A stretch of DNA of 64,000 bases from positions 52,616-116,615 of the forward strand of contig JAAELL010000327.1 in assembly GCA_024226735.1 (NCBI GenBank). The letters run 5' to 3'. The stretch comes from a bacterium. GTDB lineage: Bacteria > Planctomycetota > UBA1135 > GCA-002686595. A program made the translations under genes and the position numbers. Shown here one piece after another: positions 52,566 to 63,582 of the stretch (position 1 is the stretch's first letter; every line of letters starts with the position of its first letter). Under the pieces are notes generated by a model. The model had not been told where the DNA came from, did not search any database, and saw only the letters and a list, made by a program, of their open reading frames with translations.

Positions 52566-52823
52566 GAGTCCGGGTGCTTTCTCTAACGCGCTTTGTTTCC
52601 AGCGGTTTATGTTCTCTCTTGGGCTCGTCGCGACCCGCTGCGGGGCTCTGACGGCCTTCGATATCCGAAAGATCGAACCGAAACAGGTCCAATCGCCCGC
52701 AAAAGTCGGTGAAAGATCGTCTTCACTAGGGGGCAGCGTACAGCTAACCCCTTGTCGAATCCAGCCTTAGGGCGCATGCCAATACTTGCAACGGCACCGT
52801 TCGCGGGATCGGGACGAGACACG
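52566..52823. other. Intergenic region upstream of the GlgA-like gene
   Basis: Lower-GC, non-coding sequence between the start of the GlgA-like gene and the terminator of the M48 protease gene. It probably contains the promoter for the GlgA/ROK pair. No clear elements were seen. Confidence 0.4.
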
Positions 52824-52859
52824 AAAAAAACCTAATCCCCTATTGGAAAGGGGATTAGG
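52824..52859 (-). terminator. Intrinsic terminator of the M48 protease gene
   Basis: CCTAATCCCC pairs with GGGGATTAGG around a 9-nt loop (52831-52859). On the minus strand the stem is followed by seven Ts (AAAAAAA at 52824-52830 on the plus strand). This is the textbook terminator of the window, 21 bases after the stop at 52881. Confidence 0.92.
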
Positions 52860-52880
52860 GCGGGCTTGTCGGCGGGGCGT

Positions 52881-53672
52881 TCAGCGCCGGTGCTTCTCGT
52901 ATATCTTCATGGCCTTGGGAAGCTGTGCTTCGAGTTGGCTGATGCGGGTCTCGTGCGAGGGATGGGTCGAGAGCCACTCTGGTGGAGCCTCGCCACCTCC
53001 GGACGACATGCGGCGCCAGAACTCGGGCGCGGCACGTGGGTCGTAGCCGGCGCGGGCCATGATCAAGAGGCCGAGGTCGTCGGCCTGAAGCTCGGCCCCA
53101 CGCCCGTAGCGGAGCGCGAGCAGGTTGCCGGCGAGCTGGGCGATCTGCTGGTAGTCGGCGCCGACGACGATCTGGATCAAGGTCTCCATTCCGTACTGGC
53201 GCGTCATCGCCTCGGTCCCGTGCCGCTCCAGAACGTGCGTGATCTCGTGACCCATCACGACCGCGAGACCCTCCTCGCCGCCGGCGACCGGAATGATCCC
53301 CGTGTACACCGCCATCTTGCCGCCCGGCAGGGCGAACGCGTTCACGGTGTTCGCGTCGTCGATGACGGTGACCTCCCACTCGAAGGCTTCGACGAGCTCG
53401 GGCTCGAAGTGTCGGGCGGCCTCGACGAGACGGCTCGTGACGCGCTCGGCCATCTGGACTTCGGGGCCGCTACGGATGACGTTCTGACCTTCGAGGATCT
53501 GCGTGTAGGCCTCGGCGCCCATCTGCGCGTCTTGATCGAGGCTGAACAGGTTCGTGTTGGCGCAGCCCGTCAGCGCAAAGGAGGCCAGGAAAACGGCGGG
53601 AGCCGTGCGATAGACTATGCGCGCCGTCCATTGCCGCGCACTCCGCGTAGCGAGATCCAGCATTCGAAGCAT
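52881..53672 (-). CDS. M48-family zinc metalloprotease lipoprotein
   Basis: A 263-residue protein from ATG 53672. Lipoprotein signal ending LTGC. HEITH at 142-146 and third ligand Glu194 in ELQADDLG; WLSTHPSHETRI near the end is typical of the BepA/LoiP/YcaL group. It acts in the periplasm on outer-membrane or envelope proteins. Single gene with its own terminator. Confidence 0.92.
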   Translation of the reverse strand: MLRMLDLATRSARQWTARIVYRTAPAVFLASFALTGCANTNLFSLDQDAQMGAEAYTQILEGQNVIRSGPEVQMAERVTSRLVEAARHFEPELVEAFEWEVTVIDDANTVNAFALPGGKMAVYTGIIPVAGGEEGLAVVMGHEITHVLERHGTEAMTRQYGMETLIQIVVGADYQQIAQLAGNLLALRYGRGAELQADDLGLLIMARAGYDPRAAPEFWRRMSSGGGEAPPEWLSTHPSHETRISQLEAQLPKAMKIYEKHRR

Positions 53673-53801
53673 CGTTCGTCCTTCGGTTCGAGAATGGGGT
53701 CACGCGACCCAGCGGACAGTATGACGGGATCCGGCAATCGTAGCGAGCCCCCCTACGCCCTCTAACTGCCTCTCGACCGGCCCTTTTCTGACATCACGTT
53801 C

Positions 53802-55334
53802 ATGCACCGCCCTCCGCTGCTCTTGATCGTCCTCGATGGCTGGGGACACCGCGTCGAGACCGAAGCCAACGCGATCGTCGCGGCGGCGCCCTACTTCGCC
53901 GAGCTCGAGGAGCGGTTTCCCAGCACGCTGCTGACGGCCTGCGGGAAGGAGGTCGGACTGCCGCTGGGCGTGATGGGCAACAGCGAAGTCGGCCACATGA
54001 ATCTCGGTGCCGGACGCGTCGTGCCCCAGGACGTCAGCCGCATCGATCGCGCGGTCGAAGACGCCGAGTTCTTCGACAACGGTGCTTTCGTCACGTTGAT
54101 CGAGCGGCTGCGGCGCGAGGGCAAGGCGCTGCATCTGTTCGGGCTCGTTTCGGACGGTTGCGTGCACTCGAGCGACGTTCATCTGCGCGCTCTGCTGCAG
54201 CTCGCCGCGCGCCTCGGCATGCCGGCGAACGACGTCTTCGTGCACGTGGTCACCGACGGTCGCGACACCGCGCCCAACGCGGGCGTCCGCTACGTCGAGA
54301 GCCTGGAGGCCGACCTCGCGGCCGCGGGCGTCGGCCGCATCGCCTCGGTCGTGGGCCGCTACTACGCGATGGATCGCGACAAGCGCTGGCCGCGCGTCGA
54401 GCGTGCCTACGACTTGCTCACGGCGGGAGCGGGCGAGCGTGCCGCCAGCGCCGGAGAAGCTGTGCGTCGCTCCTACGATGCGGGCGTGACCGACGAGTTC
54501 ATCGAGCCGTGCGTGATCGGCGACCCGGCCGCGGGCCGCATCACCGAAGGCGACGGCGTCATCGCGTTCAACTTCCGCTCGGACCGCATGCGCCAGGTGT
54601 GCATGGCGCTCGGGTTCGAGGACTTCGCGGACTTCGAGCGCAAGCTCGCGCCGCTTCCCGAGATCGCGACGATGACCCAGTACCGTGCGGACTTTCCGTT
54701 CGCGGTCGCGTTCCCGCCGCGCGACTTGGCCGGAACGCTTCCCGAGCTCGTGAGCGCAGCGGGGCTGCGTCAGAAGCGCATCGCCGAGACCGAGAAGTAC
54801 GCGCACGTCACGTTCTTCTTCTCGGGCGGTCGAGAGGAGCCGCTGCCGGGCGAGGAGCGCATCCTCGTGCCGAGCCCCAAGGTCGCGACCTACGACCTCC
54901 AGCCCGAGATGAGCGCCCAGGGCGTCACCGACGCGATCCTGGACTCGCTCCAGCGCGCCGACACGGACGTGTACATCATCAACTTCGCGAACTCGGACAT
55001 GGTCGGACACACCGGCGACTTCGAGGCCGCGAAGAAGGCGGTCGCCACGGTCGATGGCTGCCTGCGCAAGATCGTGCCGAAGGTGCTCGAGCGTGGCGGG
55101 ACGGCCGTGATCACCGCGGACCACGGCAACTCCGAGCAGATGTGGGACCCGGAAGGCGAGCTGATCCATACCGCGCACACGCTGAATCCGGTACCGCTCG
55201 TGATTTGCGGCAACGACTTCACGGGGAGCCACTTGCGCGAGCGTGGAATCCTGGCGGACGTCGCGCCGACCTTGCTCGAGATCCTGAAGCTCGAGCGTTC
55301 GGAGGGCATGGACGGTCACACGCTCTTCGCGTGA
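53802..55334 (+). CDS. gpmI: 2,3-bisphosphoglycerate-independent phosphoglycerate mutase
   Basis: A 510-residue protein from ATG 53802, normal family length. Metal-site and phosphatase motifs: LLIVLDGWGHR, MGNSEVGHMNLGAGRVVPQD (catalytic Ser in GNSEVGH), HVVTDGRDTAP, FNFRSDRMRQ, NFANSDMVGHTGD, and TADHGNSEQMWD. Converts 3-phosphoglycerate to 2-phosphoglycerate in glycolysis. Confidence 0.96.
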   Translation: MHRPPLLLIVLDGWGHRVETEANAIVAAAPYFAELEERFPSTLLTACGKEVGLPLGVMGNSEVGHMNLGAGRVVPQDVSRIDRAVEDAEFFDNGAFVTLIERLRREGKALHLFGLVSDGCVHSSDVHLRALLQLAARLGMPANDVFVHVVTDGRDTAPNAGVRYVESLEADLAAAGVGRIASVVGRYYAMDRDKRWPRVERAYDLLTAGAGERAASAGEAVRRSYDAGVTDEFIEPCVIGDPAAGRITEGDGVIAFNFRSDRMRQVCMALGFEDFADFERKLAPLPEIATMTQYRADFPFAVAFPPRDLAGTLPELVSAAGLRQKRIAETEKYAHVTFFFSGGREEPLPGEERILVPSPKVATYDLQPEMSAQGVTDAILDSLQRADTDVYIINFANSDMVGHTGDFEAAKKAVATVDGCLRKIVPKVLERGGTAVITADHGNSEQMWDPEGELIHTAHTLNPVPLVICGNDFTGSHLRERGILADVAPTLLEILKLERSEGMDGHTLFA

Positions 55335-55361
55335 CTCCGGTCGCGGTGAGCCCCGATAGAG

Positions 55362-55404
55362 GCGGCGCGCAAGAACGAGCTGGAGGCTCGAACCTGCGCG
55401 CCGC
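55362..55404. terminator. Hairpin downstream of gpmI
   Basis: GCGGCGCGCA (55362-55371) pairs with TGCGCGCCGC (55395-55404), with an inner CGAGC/GCTCG stem and a 4x4 internal loop. It sits between gpmI and the converging cytochrome fragment and could serve both directions. No long T run. Confidence 0.55.
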
Positions 55405-55425
55405 GGGGAGAGGGAGCTGTTTCGA

Positions 55426-55632
55426 TCAGAGCGACTTGAGGTATTCGATCAAGTCGTCCTTGTCGGTGGTGGAGAGCCCGAGTTGGAAAGCCTGGTCGTA
55501 GTGGGTGACGACGTGATCGAGCGTCGGGAAGCGACCGTCGTGGTAGTACCCGAAGCCCTCGCGCCGGAACACTGCGCGGAGCGGCGTCGTGCGGTACACG
55601 CCGTCGGGGCCGCGGAGACGTGGTTGCTGGCT
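55426..55632 (-). pseudogene. C-terminal fragment of a cytochrome c peroxidase-like protein
   Basis: The minus strand reads RLRGPDGVYRTTPLRAVFRR, EGFGYYHDGRFPTLDHVVTH and YDQAFQLGLSTTDKDDLIEY, then LKSL and stop. This is the end of di-haem cytochrome c peroxidase/MauG-like proteins (YRxPxLRxVxxxxxYxHDG, then L..VV.HY, then L...L..FL.SL). Haem motifs and the N-terminus are absent. Readable homology starts exactly at the left inverted end of the repeat element at 55633, which appears to have replaced the rest. Probably non-functional. Confidence 0.7.
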
Positions 55633-55805
55633 TGTGATGCAGACATTCGCAGTCGTGTCCCGGCCCGCATGCACGCGCCACGGCGTTGCGGCTCCTCCGA
55701 CCAATCCCAGTATCACCGTATTGGCAGCGAAGTTGCGTCGTCGCCGCGCCTTGTGGCACGCACACGCGCACTCGGGATAAGACCGCAACTGTCTGCATCA
55801 CACCA

Positions 55806-55809
<4 letters not shown>
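55633..55809. mobile_element. MITE-like element with 30-bp inverted ends (repeat copy B)
   Basis: The left end at 55633-55662 and the reverse complement of 55773-55802 match at 25 of 30 positions and share TGTGATGCAGACA exactly. The interior is non-coding, 177 bases in total. The right ~100 bases match 34263-34363. No transposase is inside. The left edge abuts a cytochrome c gene tail; the right edge (CTAGTGGTGTGAT on the minus strand) supplies the hscA stop. Origin (MITE, REP-like or integron-type) is undecided. Confidence 0.65.
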
Positions 55810-57674
<1,865 letters not shown>

Positions 57675-57683
57675 GGTCTTTGT

Positions 57684-58316
57684 TCAGCGGTTCGCGGCCT
57701 GCTCGAGCCGCAGGGCACGCATCTCAGCCAGCGTGCGGTCGAGGTAGCGCAGGGCGTTGAGGCGCTTGCGCGTCTCGGTCAAGGCGGGGGCGCCCGGCGC
57801 GGGCGTGGGGGAAAGGGAGCGAGCGACCTCGGCCAAGACGCTCGCGCGCTCGGCGTTCAGGGTCTCTTCGAGGGGCGTGAGTGCGGAGCGTGCGCCCGAT
57901 CCCGGCGCGCTTTCACGTGCTTCCTCGAGAGCCTCGTTCCACTCCAGGACCTCCATCAGGAACTCCTGCGGCATCTGCCGCTCGTCGGTCTCGGAGGGAC
58001 CCTCGAGCGCGCGCAACAGCCAGTCCGCACGGCGCGCATCGTCCGCGACGATCTCGTGGGCGGAGTTGAGCGCTGCGCTGCCCGATTCGGCGCGTGAGCG
58101 CAGGGCTTCGTCGGCCGTAGCGTAGAAGTCGGGGTGCACGAGACGGCTGAAGCGCAGGAGGCGCTTGCGCAGGTCGGTCGGATCGACGTCGTAGCCGATC
58201 GGCAGCCCGAGGATCTCGAACGGGGTCGCGTCGGCGCCCAGCTCGAGCAGGGCTCCGCACGCTGCGCACCCGAGCGGCGTCTCGAGCTCGACGCCACAGG
58301 AGGGGCACGTGCTCAT
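57684..58316 (-). CDS. hscB: HscB-type J-domain co-chaperone with N-terminal zinc ribbon
   Basis: A 210-residue protein from ATG 58316. N-terminal CPSCGVELETPLGCAACG is a four-cysteine zinc finger as in eukaryotic HSC20 and some bacterial HscB proteins. J-domain with HPD (SRLVHPDFYATADEALRSRA) and the HscB C-terminal domain (MPQEFLMEVLEWNEALEEAR, which binds IscU). It activates HscA ATPase and delivers IscU. Confidence 0.92.
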   Translation of the reverse strand: MSTCPSCGVELETPLGCAACGALLELGADATPFEILGLPIGYDVDPTDLRKRLLRFSRLVHPDFYATADEALRSRAESGSAALNSAHEIVADDARRADWLLRALEGPSETDERQMPQEFLMEVLEWNEALEEARESAPGSGARSALTPLEETLNAERASVLAEVARSLSPTPAPGAPALTETRKRLNALRYLDRTLAEMRALRLEQAANR

Positions 58317-58335
58317 GAATGCCAGGTTCGAAGCT

Positions 58336-58665
58336 CTAGACGCTGAAGGATTCGCCGCAGCCGCAGCTCTTCGCGGCGTTCGGGTTCGTGAACTTGAACC
58401 CGCGACCCATGAGGCTTTCTTCGAAGTCGACGACCGTGCCGTTGAGGTAGAGGAAGCTCTTCGGGTCGCAGATGACCTTGATCCCGTTGACCTCGTGCAC
58501 CTGATCGGTCGGCGCGACGTTGTCGTCGAAGCCGAGCGTGTAGGAGAAGCCCGAGCAGCCACCGCCCTTGACGCCGACGCGCAGCGCCGTCTCCGCGGGG
58601 AGGCTCTGGTCCTCGACGATGCGCTTGACCTCGGCCTGCGCGCGTTCTGTGATCGAAACAGCCAT
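58336..58665 (-). CDS. iscA: A-type Fe-S carrier IscA
   Basis: A 109-residue protein from ATG 58665, 20 bases after iscU. The three conserved cysteines are in GGGCSGFSY and SCGCGESF at the C-terminus (CGCG). Receives or stores clusters made on IscU and delivers them to client proteins. Confidence 0.95.
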   Translation of the reverse strand: MAVSITERAQAEVKRIVEDQSLPAETALRVGVKGGGCSGFSYTLGFDDNVAPTDQVHEVNGIKVICDPKSFLYLNGTVVDFEESLMGRGFKFTNPNAAKSCGCGESFSV

Positions 58666-58685
58666 GTCGGTGGTGAGATCGCCCG

Positions 58686-59111
58686 CTACTGGGCGCCTTC
58701 CGTTTGCTTCTCGGCTTCGGCGCCGACGGTCTCGCCGTCCTGCTTGTGCTTGTAGTTGCTGATCGCTGCCTTGATGGCGTCCTCTGCGAGGACCGAGCAG
58801 TGGATCTTGACCGGCGGGAGCGACAGCTCCTGGACGATGTCGGTGTTCTTGATCTCCATCGCCTCTTCGATCTTCTTGCCCTTGATCCACTCGGTCGCGA
58901 GCGAAGAGCTGGCGATCGCGGAGCCGCACCCGAAGGTCTTGAACTTCGCGTCGACGATCGTGTCGCCCTCGACCTGGATCTGGAGCTTCATGACGTCGCC
59001 ACATTCGGGCGCGCCGACGACGCCGGTGCCGACGTCCTTTGCGTTCTTGTCCATCGAACCGACGTTGCGCGGCTCGTTGTAGTGATCGAGTACTTTGTCG
59101 CTGTATGCCAT
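58686..59111 (-). CDS. iscU: Fe-S cluster scaffold IscU
   Basis: A 141-residue protein. Ligands GAPECGDVMKL, FGCGSAIASSS and KIHCSVLAEDAIKAAI, with HscA-binding LPPVK just before the third Cys. The C-terminal extension (ETVGAEAEKQTEGAQ) is longer than usual and acidic. ATG 59111 lies 1 base after the iscS stop. Confidence 0.97.
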   Translation of the reverse strand: MAYSDKVLDHYNEPRNVGSMDKNAKDVGTGVVGAPECGDVMKLQIQVEGDTIVDAKFKTFGCGSAIASSSLATEWIKGKKIEEAMEIKNTDIVQELSLPPVKIHCSVLAEDAIKAAISNYKHKQDGETVGAEAEKQTEGAQ

Positions 59112-59112
59112 G

Positions 59113-60330
59113 CTAGTGACCGCCTTGCCATTGAACGGTTGAGAGATCGATGCCCTCCTGCACCATCTCGTACAGGGGGGATAGCTCGCGCAGCTTCTTG
59201 ACGGCCTCGATCACCTGATCGGCGGCGAAGTCAACCTGCTCGCTAGTGGTCATGCGTCCGAAGCCGAAGCGGATCGAGCTGTGCGCCAGCTCGTCGCCGA
59301 CGTCCATCGCCTGCAGCACGTGGCTGGGCTCGAGGCTCGCGGACGTGCAGGCGGAACCCGAAGAGACGGCCAGGTCCTTGATCCCCATGATCATCGACTC
59401 GCCTTCGACGTAGGGGAAGGAGAGGTTCGAGCAGCCGGGGAGGCGGTGCTCGACGTCACCGTTGATCACGACGTGATCGAGGGATCCGAGGACCTTCTTC
59501 TCGAAGGCTTCGCGCAACGCGTTGGAGTGCTCGCGGTCCTTGTCGAGGTCGGCCTCGGCCACCGCGCAGGCCGCACCGAGCCCGACGATTCCGGGCACGT
59601 TGAGTGTCCCCGAGCGCATGCCGCGCTCGTGCCCGCCGCCGTCCATCTGGGCGACGAGGCGCACCCGTGGGCTGCGGCGTCGCACGTACAGGCAGCCAGC
59701 GCCCTTCGGCCCGTAGATCTTGTGCCCCGACAGGCAAAGCAGGTCGACGTGATCCGCTTCGACGTCGACCGGGATCTTGCCGACGGCCTGGGTCGCGTCG
59801 GTGAAGAAGAGGATCTTGCGCTCCTTGCAGAGCGCGCCGATCTCACGGACCGGGTGGATCGTTCCGACCTCGTTGTTGGCCCACATCAAGGCGACGAGGA
59901 TCGTGTCGTCACGCAGCGCGGCGCGGACGTCCTCGACCGAAACGCGTCCGGTCTTGTCGGGCTTGAGGTAGGTCACCTCGAAGCCCTCCTTCTCGATGTG
60001 CTTGCACGTGTCGAGCACGGCCTTGTGCTCGGCCTGGCACGTCACGATGTGCTTGCCGCGGGAGCCGTACATGTCGCACACGCCCTTGATCGCGAGGTTG
60101 ATCGCCTCGGTCGAGCCCGACGTGAAGACGATCTCCTTCGCCGACGCGCCGATCAGCGAGGCGATCTGCGCGCGCGAGGTCTCGACGGCTTCCTCCGCCG
60201 TCCAGCCGAACGCGTGGCTGCGGCTCGCCGCATTGCCGAACACATCGGAGAAGTACGGCAGCATCGCCTCCAGGACGCGCGGGTCCACGGGCGTCGTCGC
60301 TTGGTAGTCGAGGTAGATGGGGGTCTTCAT
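59113..60330 (-). CDS. iscS: Cysteine desulfurase IscS
   Basis: A 405-residue protein. PLP lysine in [13 protein letters not shown], persulfide-loop Cys in [20 protein letters not shown], and [15 protein letters not shown]. Class V aminotransferase fold; supplies sulfur from cysteine to IscU. Ends with the IscU-interaction helix region and [13 protein letters not shown]. Confidence 0.97.
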   Translation of the reverse strand: MKTPIYLDYQATTPVDPRVLEAMLPYFSDVFGNAASRSHAFGWTAEEAVETSRAQIASLIGASAKEIVFTSGSTEAINLAIKGVCDMYGSRGKHIVTCQAEHKAVLDTCKHIEKEGFEVTYLKPDKTGRVSVEDVRAALRDDTILVALMWANNEVGTIHPVREIGALCKERKILFFTDATQAVGKIPVDVEADHVDLLCLSGHKIYGPKGAGCLYVRRRSPRVRLVAQMDGGGHERGMRSGTLNVPGIVGLGAACAVAEADLDKDREHSNALREAFEKKVLGSLDHVVINGDVEHRLPGCSNLSFPYVEGESMIMGIKDLAVSSGSACTSASLEPSHVLQAMDVGDELAHSSIRFGFGRMTTSEQVDFAADQVIEAVKKLRELSPLYEMVQEGIDLSTVQWQGGH

Positions 60331-60343
60331 TCGGGCGTCGGGA

Positions 60344-60778
60344 TCAGGTCGGCGGGGCTACGGTTGAGTGGGCCAGAGATGCGAGCGTCGTGTTCTCGAA
60401 CAGCGTCCAGATGCCCTGGCGGATGCGCTGGAGGGGGGAGCGGATGGGGCAGAGGGGCGTGACCTCGCAATCCCCGTCCTTGTTCGCCAGCGCCAGGGCG
60501 TTGCAGCTGGTGAGCTCGGGCGCGCCCTCCAGCGCAGCCACGACCTCGCCCAGCGTGACGTCGCCCGCGGGCCTGGCCAGCCAGAAGCCACCGGTCGCGC
60601 CACGGGCCGAATCGACGATGCCGGCGTGGTGAAGGGCCTTCAGGGACTCCCCGAGCGCCCTCTTGGGCACCGGGTAGTGCTCGCCGATCTCGCGCACGCT
60701 GACGACCTTCCCCTCGCGGTCAGCGAGGTGGATCAGGGCGATCAGCCCGTACTCGGTGCGTTTGGTGAGCTTCAGCAC
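60344..60778 (-). CDS. iscR: Rrf2-family transcriptional regulator (IscR-like)
   Basis: A 144-residue protein heading the isc operon. Winged helix ([59 protein letters not shown]) and three cysteines spaced C-x11-C-x5-C ([20 protein letters not shown]), which in IscR hold a 2Fe-2S cluster. It should sense Fe-S status and control this operon. Confidence 0.92.
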   Translation of the reverse strand: MLKLTKRTEYGLIALIHLADREGKVVSVREIGEHYPVPKRALGESLKALHHAGIVDSARGATGGFWLARPAGDVTLGEVVAALEGAPELTSCNALALANKDGDCEVTPLCPIRSPLQRIRQGIWTLFENTTLASLAHSTVAPPT

Positions 60779-60913
60779 AGCGATTACGCATCCTTTTGGT
60801 GCGAATTGAAGTATAGGTCATCGCCCCTCCGGAGCCAGCATCAGGACGAAAAATCTTCCGTTGGCGTGAGGGTTGCCCTCAAGGGAAGGGCCCGACCGGT
60901 CGATCCAGGGGCC

Positions 60914-61105
60914 ATGGGCATTGCGGATGAGAGCGTCGTTTGCTTCCAGTGCGGGAGCCCCGTGGCCGACGAGAACGGCCCCCGATTGAACCAGATCGAC
61001 GAAGATCGGAACTGTCCGGCATGCGTGCAGCGCCTGCTGGAGGCCATGGAACCGGTCTTCCATACGCCTTGGCGGGTGGAGCAGCCGGTCGAGAAGGAGG
61101 GGTGA
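60914..61105 (+). CDS. Small zinc-ribbon protein
   Basis: 63 residues from ATG 60914: MGIADESVVCFQCGSPVADE, then NCPACVQRLLEAMEPVF. Two CxxC knuckles 23 residues apart (CFQC, CPAC) suggest one structural zinc. Too small to assign a job. It converges with the thioesterase gene. Confidence 0.65.
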   Translation: MGIADESVVCFQCGSPVADENGPRLNQIDEDRNCPACVQRLLEAMEPVFHTPWRVEQPVEKEG

Positions 61106-61128
61106 GCGGGGCCGCGAAGGCCCGCTCA
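61103..61128. terminator. Bidirectional terminator-like hairpin between zinc-ribbon and thioesterase genes
   Basis: TGAGCGGG (61103-61110) pairs with CCCGCTCA (61121-61128), extended by two GC pairs after one bulged G, with loop GCGAA. Both converging stop codons lie inside the stem. Confidence 0.6.
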
Positions 61129-61530
61129 TGAAGCCGCGGTTGCCAAGGCCTCTCGCAGATCCTCCGGCAACAGCCGCGGCCCGCCCTTCAGCTCGATGCA
61201 TGCGAGCTCGATCGTCCCGGACGCGATCCGCACACCGTCCTCGGCCCGCTCGATCTCGTACTCGAATGCGACCGACGCGGCGCGCAGGCGCCCGACCTGC
61301 ACGGTCACCGTGAGCTTGTCGGCGTACCGAGCCGACGCCCGGTAGCGCAGATCGATGCGGCGCACCGGGAGGCCGATGCCGCGTTCCTCGACCTCTCGGT
61401 AGGGGCAGCCGAGGGCCTCCATGTAGGCCGTGCGCGCTTCCTCCATGTAGAGGAGGTAATTGGCGTGGTGCACCACGCCCATCTGGTCGGTCTCGCCGTA
61501 GCGGACCTGCAGTTGGTGCTCGTAGGCCAT
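61126..61530 (-). CDS. Hotdog-fold acyl-CoA thioesterase (YbgC/FadM-like)
   Basis: A 134-residue protein. YbgC pattern: VRYGETDQMGVVHHANYLLY with the catalytic Asp, then ARTAYMEALG, the central helix of the hotdog, and SGTIELACIELKGGPRLLP. Hydrolyses short acyl-CoAs; no Tol-Pal genes beside it, so the envelope role of E. coli YbgC is not implied. Confidence 0.9.
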   Translation of the reverse strand: MAYEHQLQVRYGETDQMGVVHHANYLLYMEEARTAYMEALGCPYREVEERGIGLPVRRIDLRYRASARYADKLTVTVQVGRLRAASVAFEYEIERAEDGVRIASGTIELACIELKGGPRLLPEDLREALATAAS

Positions 61531-61596
61531 GGGGCGGGATTGTAAGCAGGGGCTTCACGCCGAGCGGCGTTTGCTGGTACAACCCCCGGCCGAATC

Positions 61597-62448
61597 ATGC
61601 CGATTCCCACGGAGAAGCCCGGGCCGAAGGCCGCGAACCTCGGCGACCCCAACGTCGCGACCCTGCTTACCTGGCTCGTGCCGGGAGCGGGCCACCTGTA
61701 CCTCGGTCGGGTCAAGTTCGCGCTCGTCGCCTTCGCCGTGGTCGAGGGCCTCTACCTGCTCGGTGTGCTGCTCTCGCACGGCATGTTTCTCGAGTACCTC
61801 CCCGCGGAGATGCGCAGCCGGTTCGCCGGTGCGCTCACGCCCGAGGTCGGCAACCTCGGCGCGCTGCTCTTCCACGTCAAGCAATACGGCTACGGCGTCG
61901 GCCACCCCCGCCCGTGGCCCGCGACGATGGACATGGGCACGACGCTGACGGCGCTGAGCGGGATCCTCAACCTCTTCGTCATGTCCCGCGCGCACTTCGA
62001 CGCCCGGTTCACGATGGAGCCACGCGCGAAGGCGATCGACCCCGCCACCGCGGCCCTCGCGACGTTCTGCGTTCCGGGCTTCGGTCAGTTCCTGCAGAAG
62101 CGCACGGGGCGCGGCGCGGTGATGTTCATCTTGCTCGTCGGCCTGTTCGTTCTCGGCTGCTGGTTGGCAGGCGGCACGAACCTCGACCGCGAGCGCCACT
62201 TCTACTACTGGGCGGGACAGTTTCTGCTCGGCGCGCCCGCGGTCATCGCCGAGTTCCTCCACGGCCACCCGCTGCTCCAGGCCGACGTCGAGTACGCGGA
62301 CGCGGGCGTCGTGCTCGCCTGCGTCGCCGGGATGCTCAACGTCTTGTGCATGCTCGACGCCTTCGCGTACTCCGAAGAGACGCTGTCGGGTGTCCCGCGG
62401 CATCCCCAGCCCGAAGGGGAGTCCGAGGCCAAGGAGGTTCTGGCATGA
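61597..62448 (+). CDS. Polytopic membrane protein, DUF6677-like
   Basis: A 283-residue protein from ATG 61597 with about six helices. Motifs TWLVPGAGHLYLGRVKFAL and FCVPGFGQFLQKRTGRGAVM, each a PGxGxxxxxR pattern as in TM2-type domains, plus GMLNVLCMLDAFAY. I associate this with the planctomycete family DUF6677, from memory. Function unknown. Stop overlaps the next gene. Confidence 0.75.
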   Translation: MPIPTEKPGPKAANLGDPNVATLLTWLVPGAGHLYLGRVKFALVAFAVVEGLYLLGVLLSHGMFLEYLPAEMRSRFAGALTPEVGNLGALLFHVKQYGYGVGHPRPWPATMDMGTTLTALSGILNLFVMSRAHFDARFTMEPRAKAIDPATAALATFCVPGFGQFLQKRTGRGAVMFILLVGLFVLGCWLAGGTNLDRERHFYYWAGQFLLGAPAVIAEFLHGHPLLQADVEYADAGVVLACVAGMLNVLCMLDAFAYSEETLSGVPRHPQPEGESEAKEVLA

Positions 62449-62654
62449 AGGATCTGCCCTTCCACATCCTTCTGTTCCTCGCCTCCGGCACGGTGATCGT
62501 CACGATCAGCGTGATGTTCAGCGAAGCGGACGATGGGTCGGCGCTGCGGGTCTTGCCGAAGCGCTTGCTGTACTTCTTCGCGGGGTGTGGAGCGGTCGCG
62601 GTCGTGATGCTGATTTGCGAGCACACGTTCGCGTCGATTCACTGGGGCGGCTGA
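62445..62654 (+). CDS. Small two-helix membrane protein
   Basis: A 69-residue protein from ATG 62445, preceded by AAGGAGG and overlapping the previous stop (ATGA). Helices FHILLFLASGTVIVTISVMF and FFAGCGAVAVVMLICEHTF. Likely co-translated with, and acting beside, the DUF6677-like protein. Not recognised. Confidence 0.75.
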   Translation: MKDLPFHILLFLASGTVIVTISVMFSEADDGSALRVLPKRLLYFFAGCGAVAVVMLICEHTFASIHWGG

Positions 62655-62676
62655 CTCCGGAGTCCCGGCGAGTCTC

Positions 62677-63534
62677 TCAAACCAGCCGGTAGAGCCCCCC
62701 CGGCGACCGCGCGACGCGCCCCGCCAGCTCGAACTCGACCAGCGTCGACAGCACCGACGTCAACGGAACCCCAACCCGCCCCGCGAGCTCGGCGGCGGTC
62801 AGCGTCTCGCCGCGCAGTCCGGACAACAGGCCCGTCGGGTCTCTCGGCACACTCTCCGGCGCGGCGTGAACATCGATCCCGCACAGGTCGGACAGGAGCT
62901 GCTCTGGTGACTCGACGGCCGTTGCGCCCTCGCGCAGAAGGCGCAGCGTCCCGCGTGCGAGCGGATGATCGACCCGGCCAGGCAGCGCGAACACGTGCTT
63001 GCCCTGGTCGACCGCCCAACGCGCGGTGATCAGCGAGCCCGAGGCGAACGCCGCCTCGACCACGAGGACGCCGCGCGAGAGACCGGAGATCAGACGGTTG
63101 CGTAGCGGGAAGTGGTGGCGCCGCGGGCCCTGACCGGGCGGGTACTCCGACAGGAGGAGCCCGCCGCGGGCGACGGCGTCGGTGGCGGGACCGGTCGGCC
63201 ACGGGCGGTCGACGCCGCTGCCGAGCACCGCGATCGTCGCGCCACCGACGGCGAGCGCGCCACGGTGCGCGGCCTGGTCGATTCCGCGCGCGAGGCCGCT
63301 GACGATGACGGCACCCGCGCGGGCGAGCTCGGTGGCGAACCGCTCCGCCTGCGCCTCGCCGTAGGGGGTCGGCGAGCGCGTGCCGACGATCGCGATCCGT
63401 GGAGCTTCCGCGAGGAACGCCAGCCGGCCGCGCACCCACAGGGCCTCGGGAGGGGATTCGACCTCGTCGAGCTCATTCGGCCAGCGCTTCGAGGCGGAAT
63501 CGAGCCGCAGGGGCGTGTCGGAGTGCGGTTGCAT
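62677..63534 (-). CDS. dprA: DNA-processing protein DprA
   Basis: A 285-residue protein from ATG 63534. Rossmann-like DprA core: IAIVGTRSPTPYGEAQAERF, VSGLARGIDQAAHRGAL, VLGSGVDRPWP, HHFPLRNRLISGLSRGVLVV and SLITARWAVDQGKHVFALPG; C-terminal winged helix (LTAAELAGRVGVPLTSVLST). The N-terminal SAM domain of some DprAs is absent. It protects incoming single-stranded DNA and loads RecA during transformation. Confidence 0.95.
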   Translation of the reverse strand: MQPHSDTPLRLDSASKRWPNELDEVESPPEALWVRGRLAFLAEAPRIAIVGTRSPTPYGEAQAERFATELARAGAVIVSGLARGIDQAAHRGALAVGGATIAVLGSGVDRPWPTGPATDAVARGGLLLSEYPPGQGPRRHHFPLRNRLISGLSRGVLVVEAAFASGSLITARWAVDQGKHVFALPGRVDHPLARGTLRLLREGATAVESPEQLLSDLCGIDVHAAPESVPRDPTGLLSGLRGETLTAAELAGRVGVPLTSVLSTLVEFELAGRVARSPGGLYRLV

Positions 63535-63582
63535 CAGTCCCTAGGACCGATGCAACCGCCGCTGGGTTGCGGCCGGTCTCCA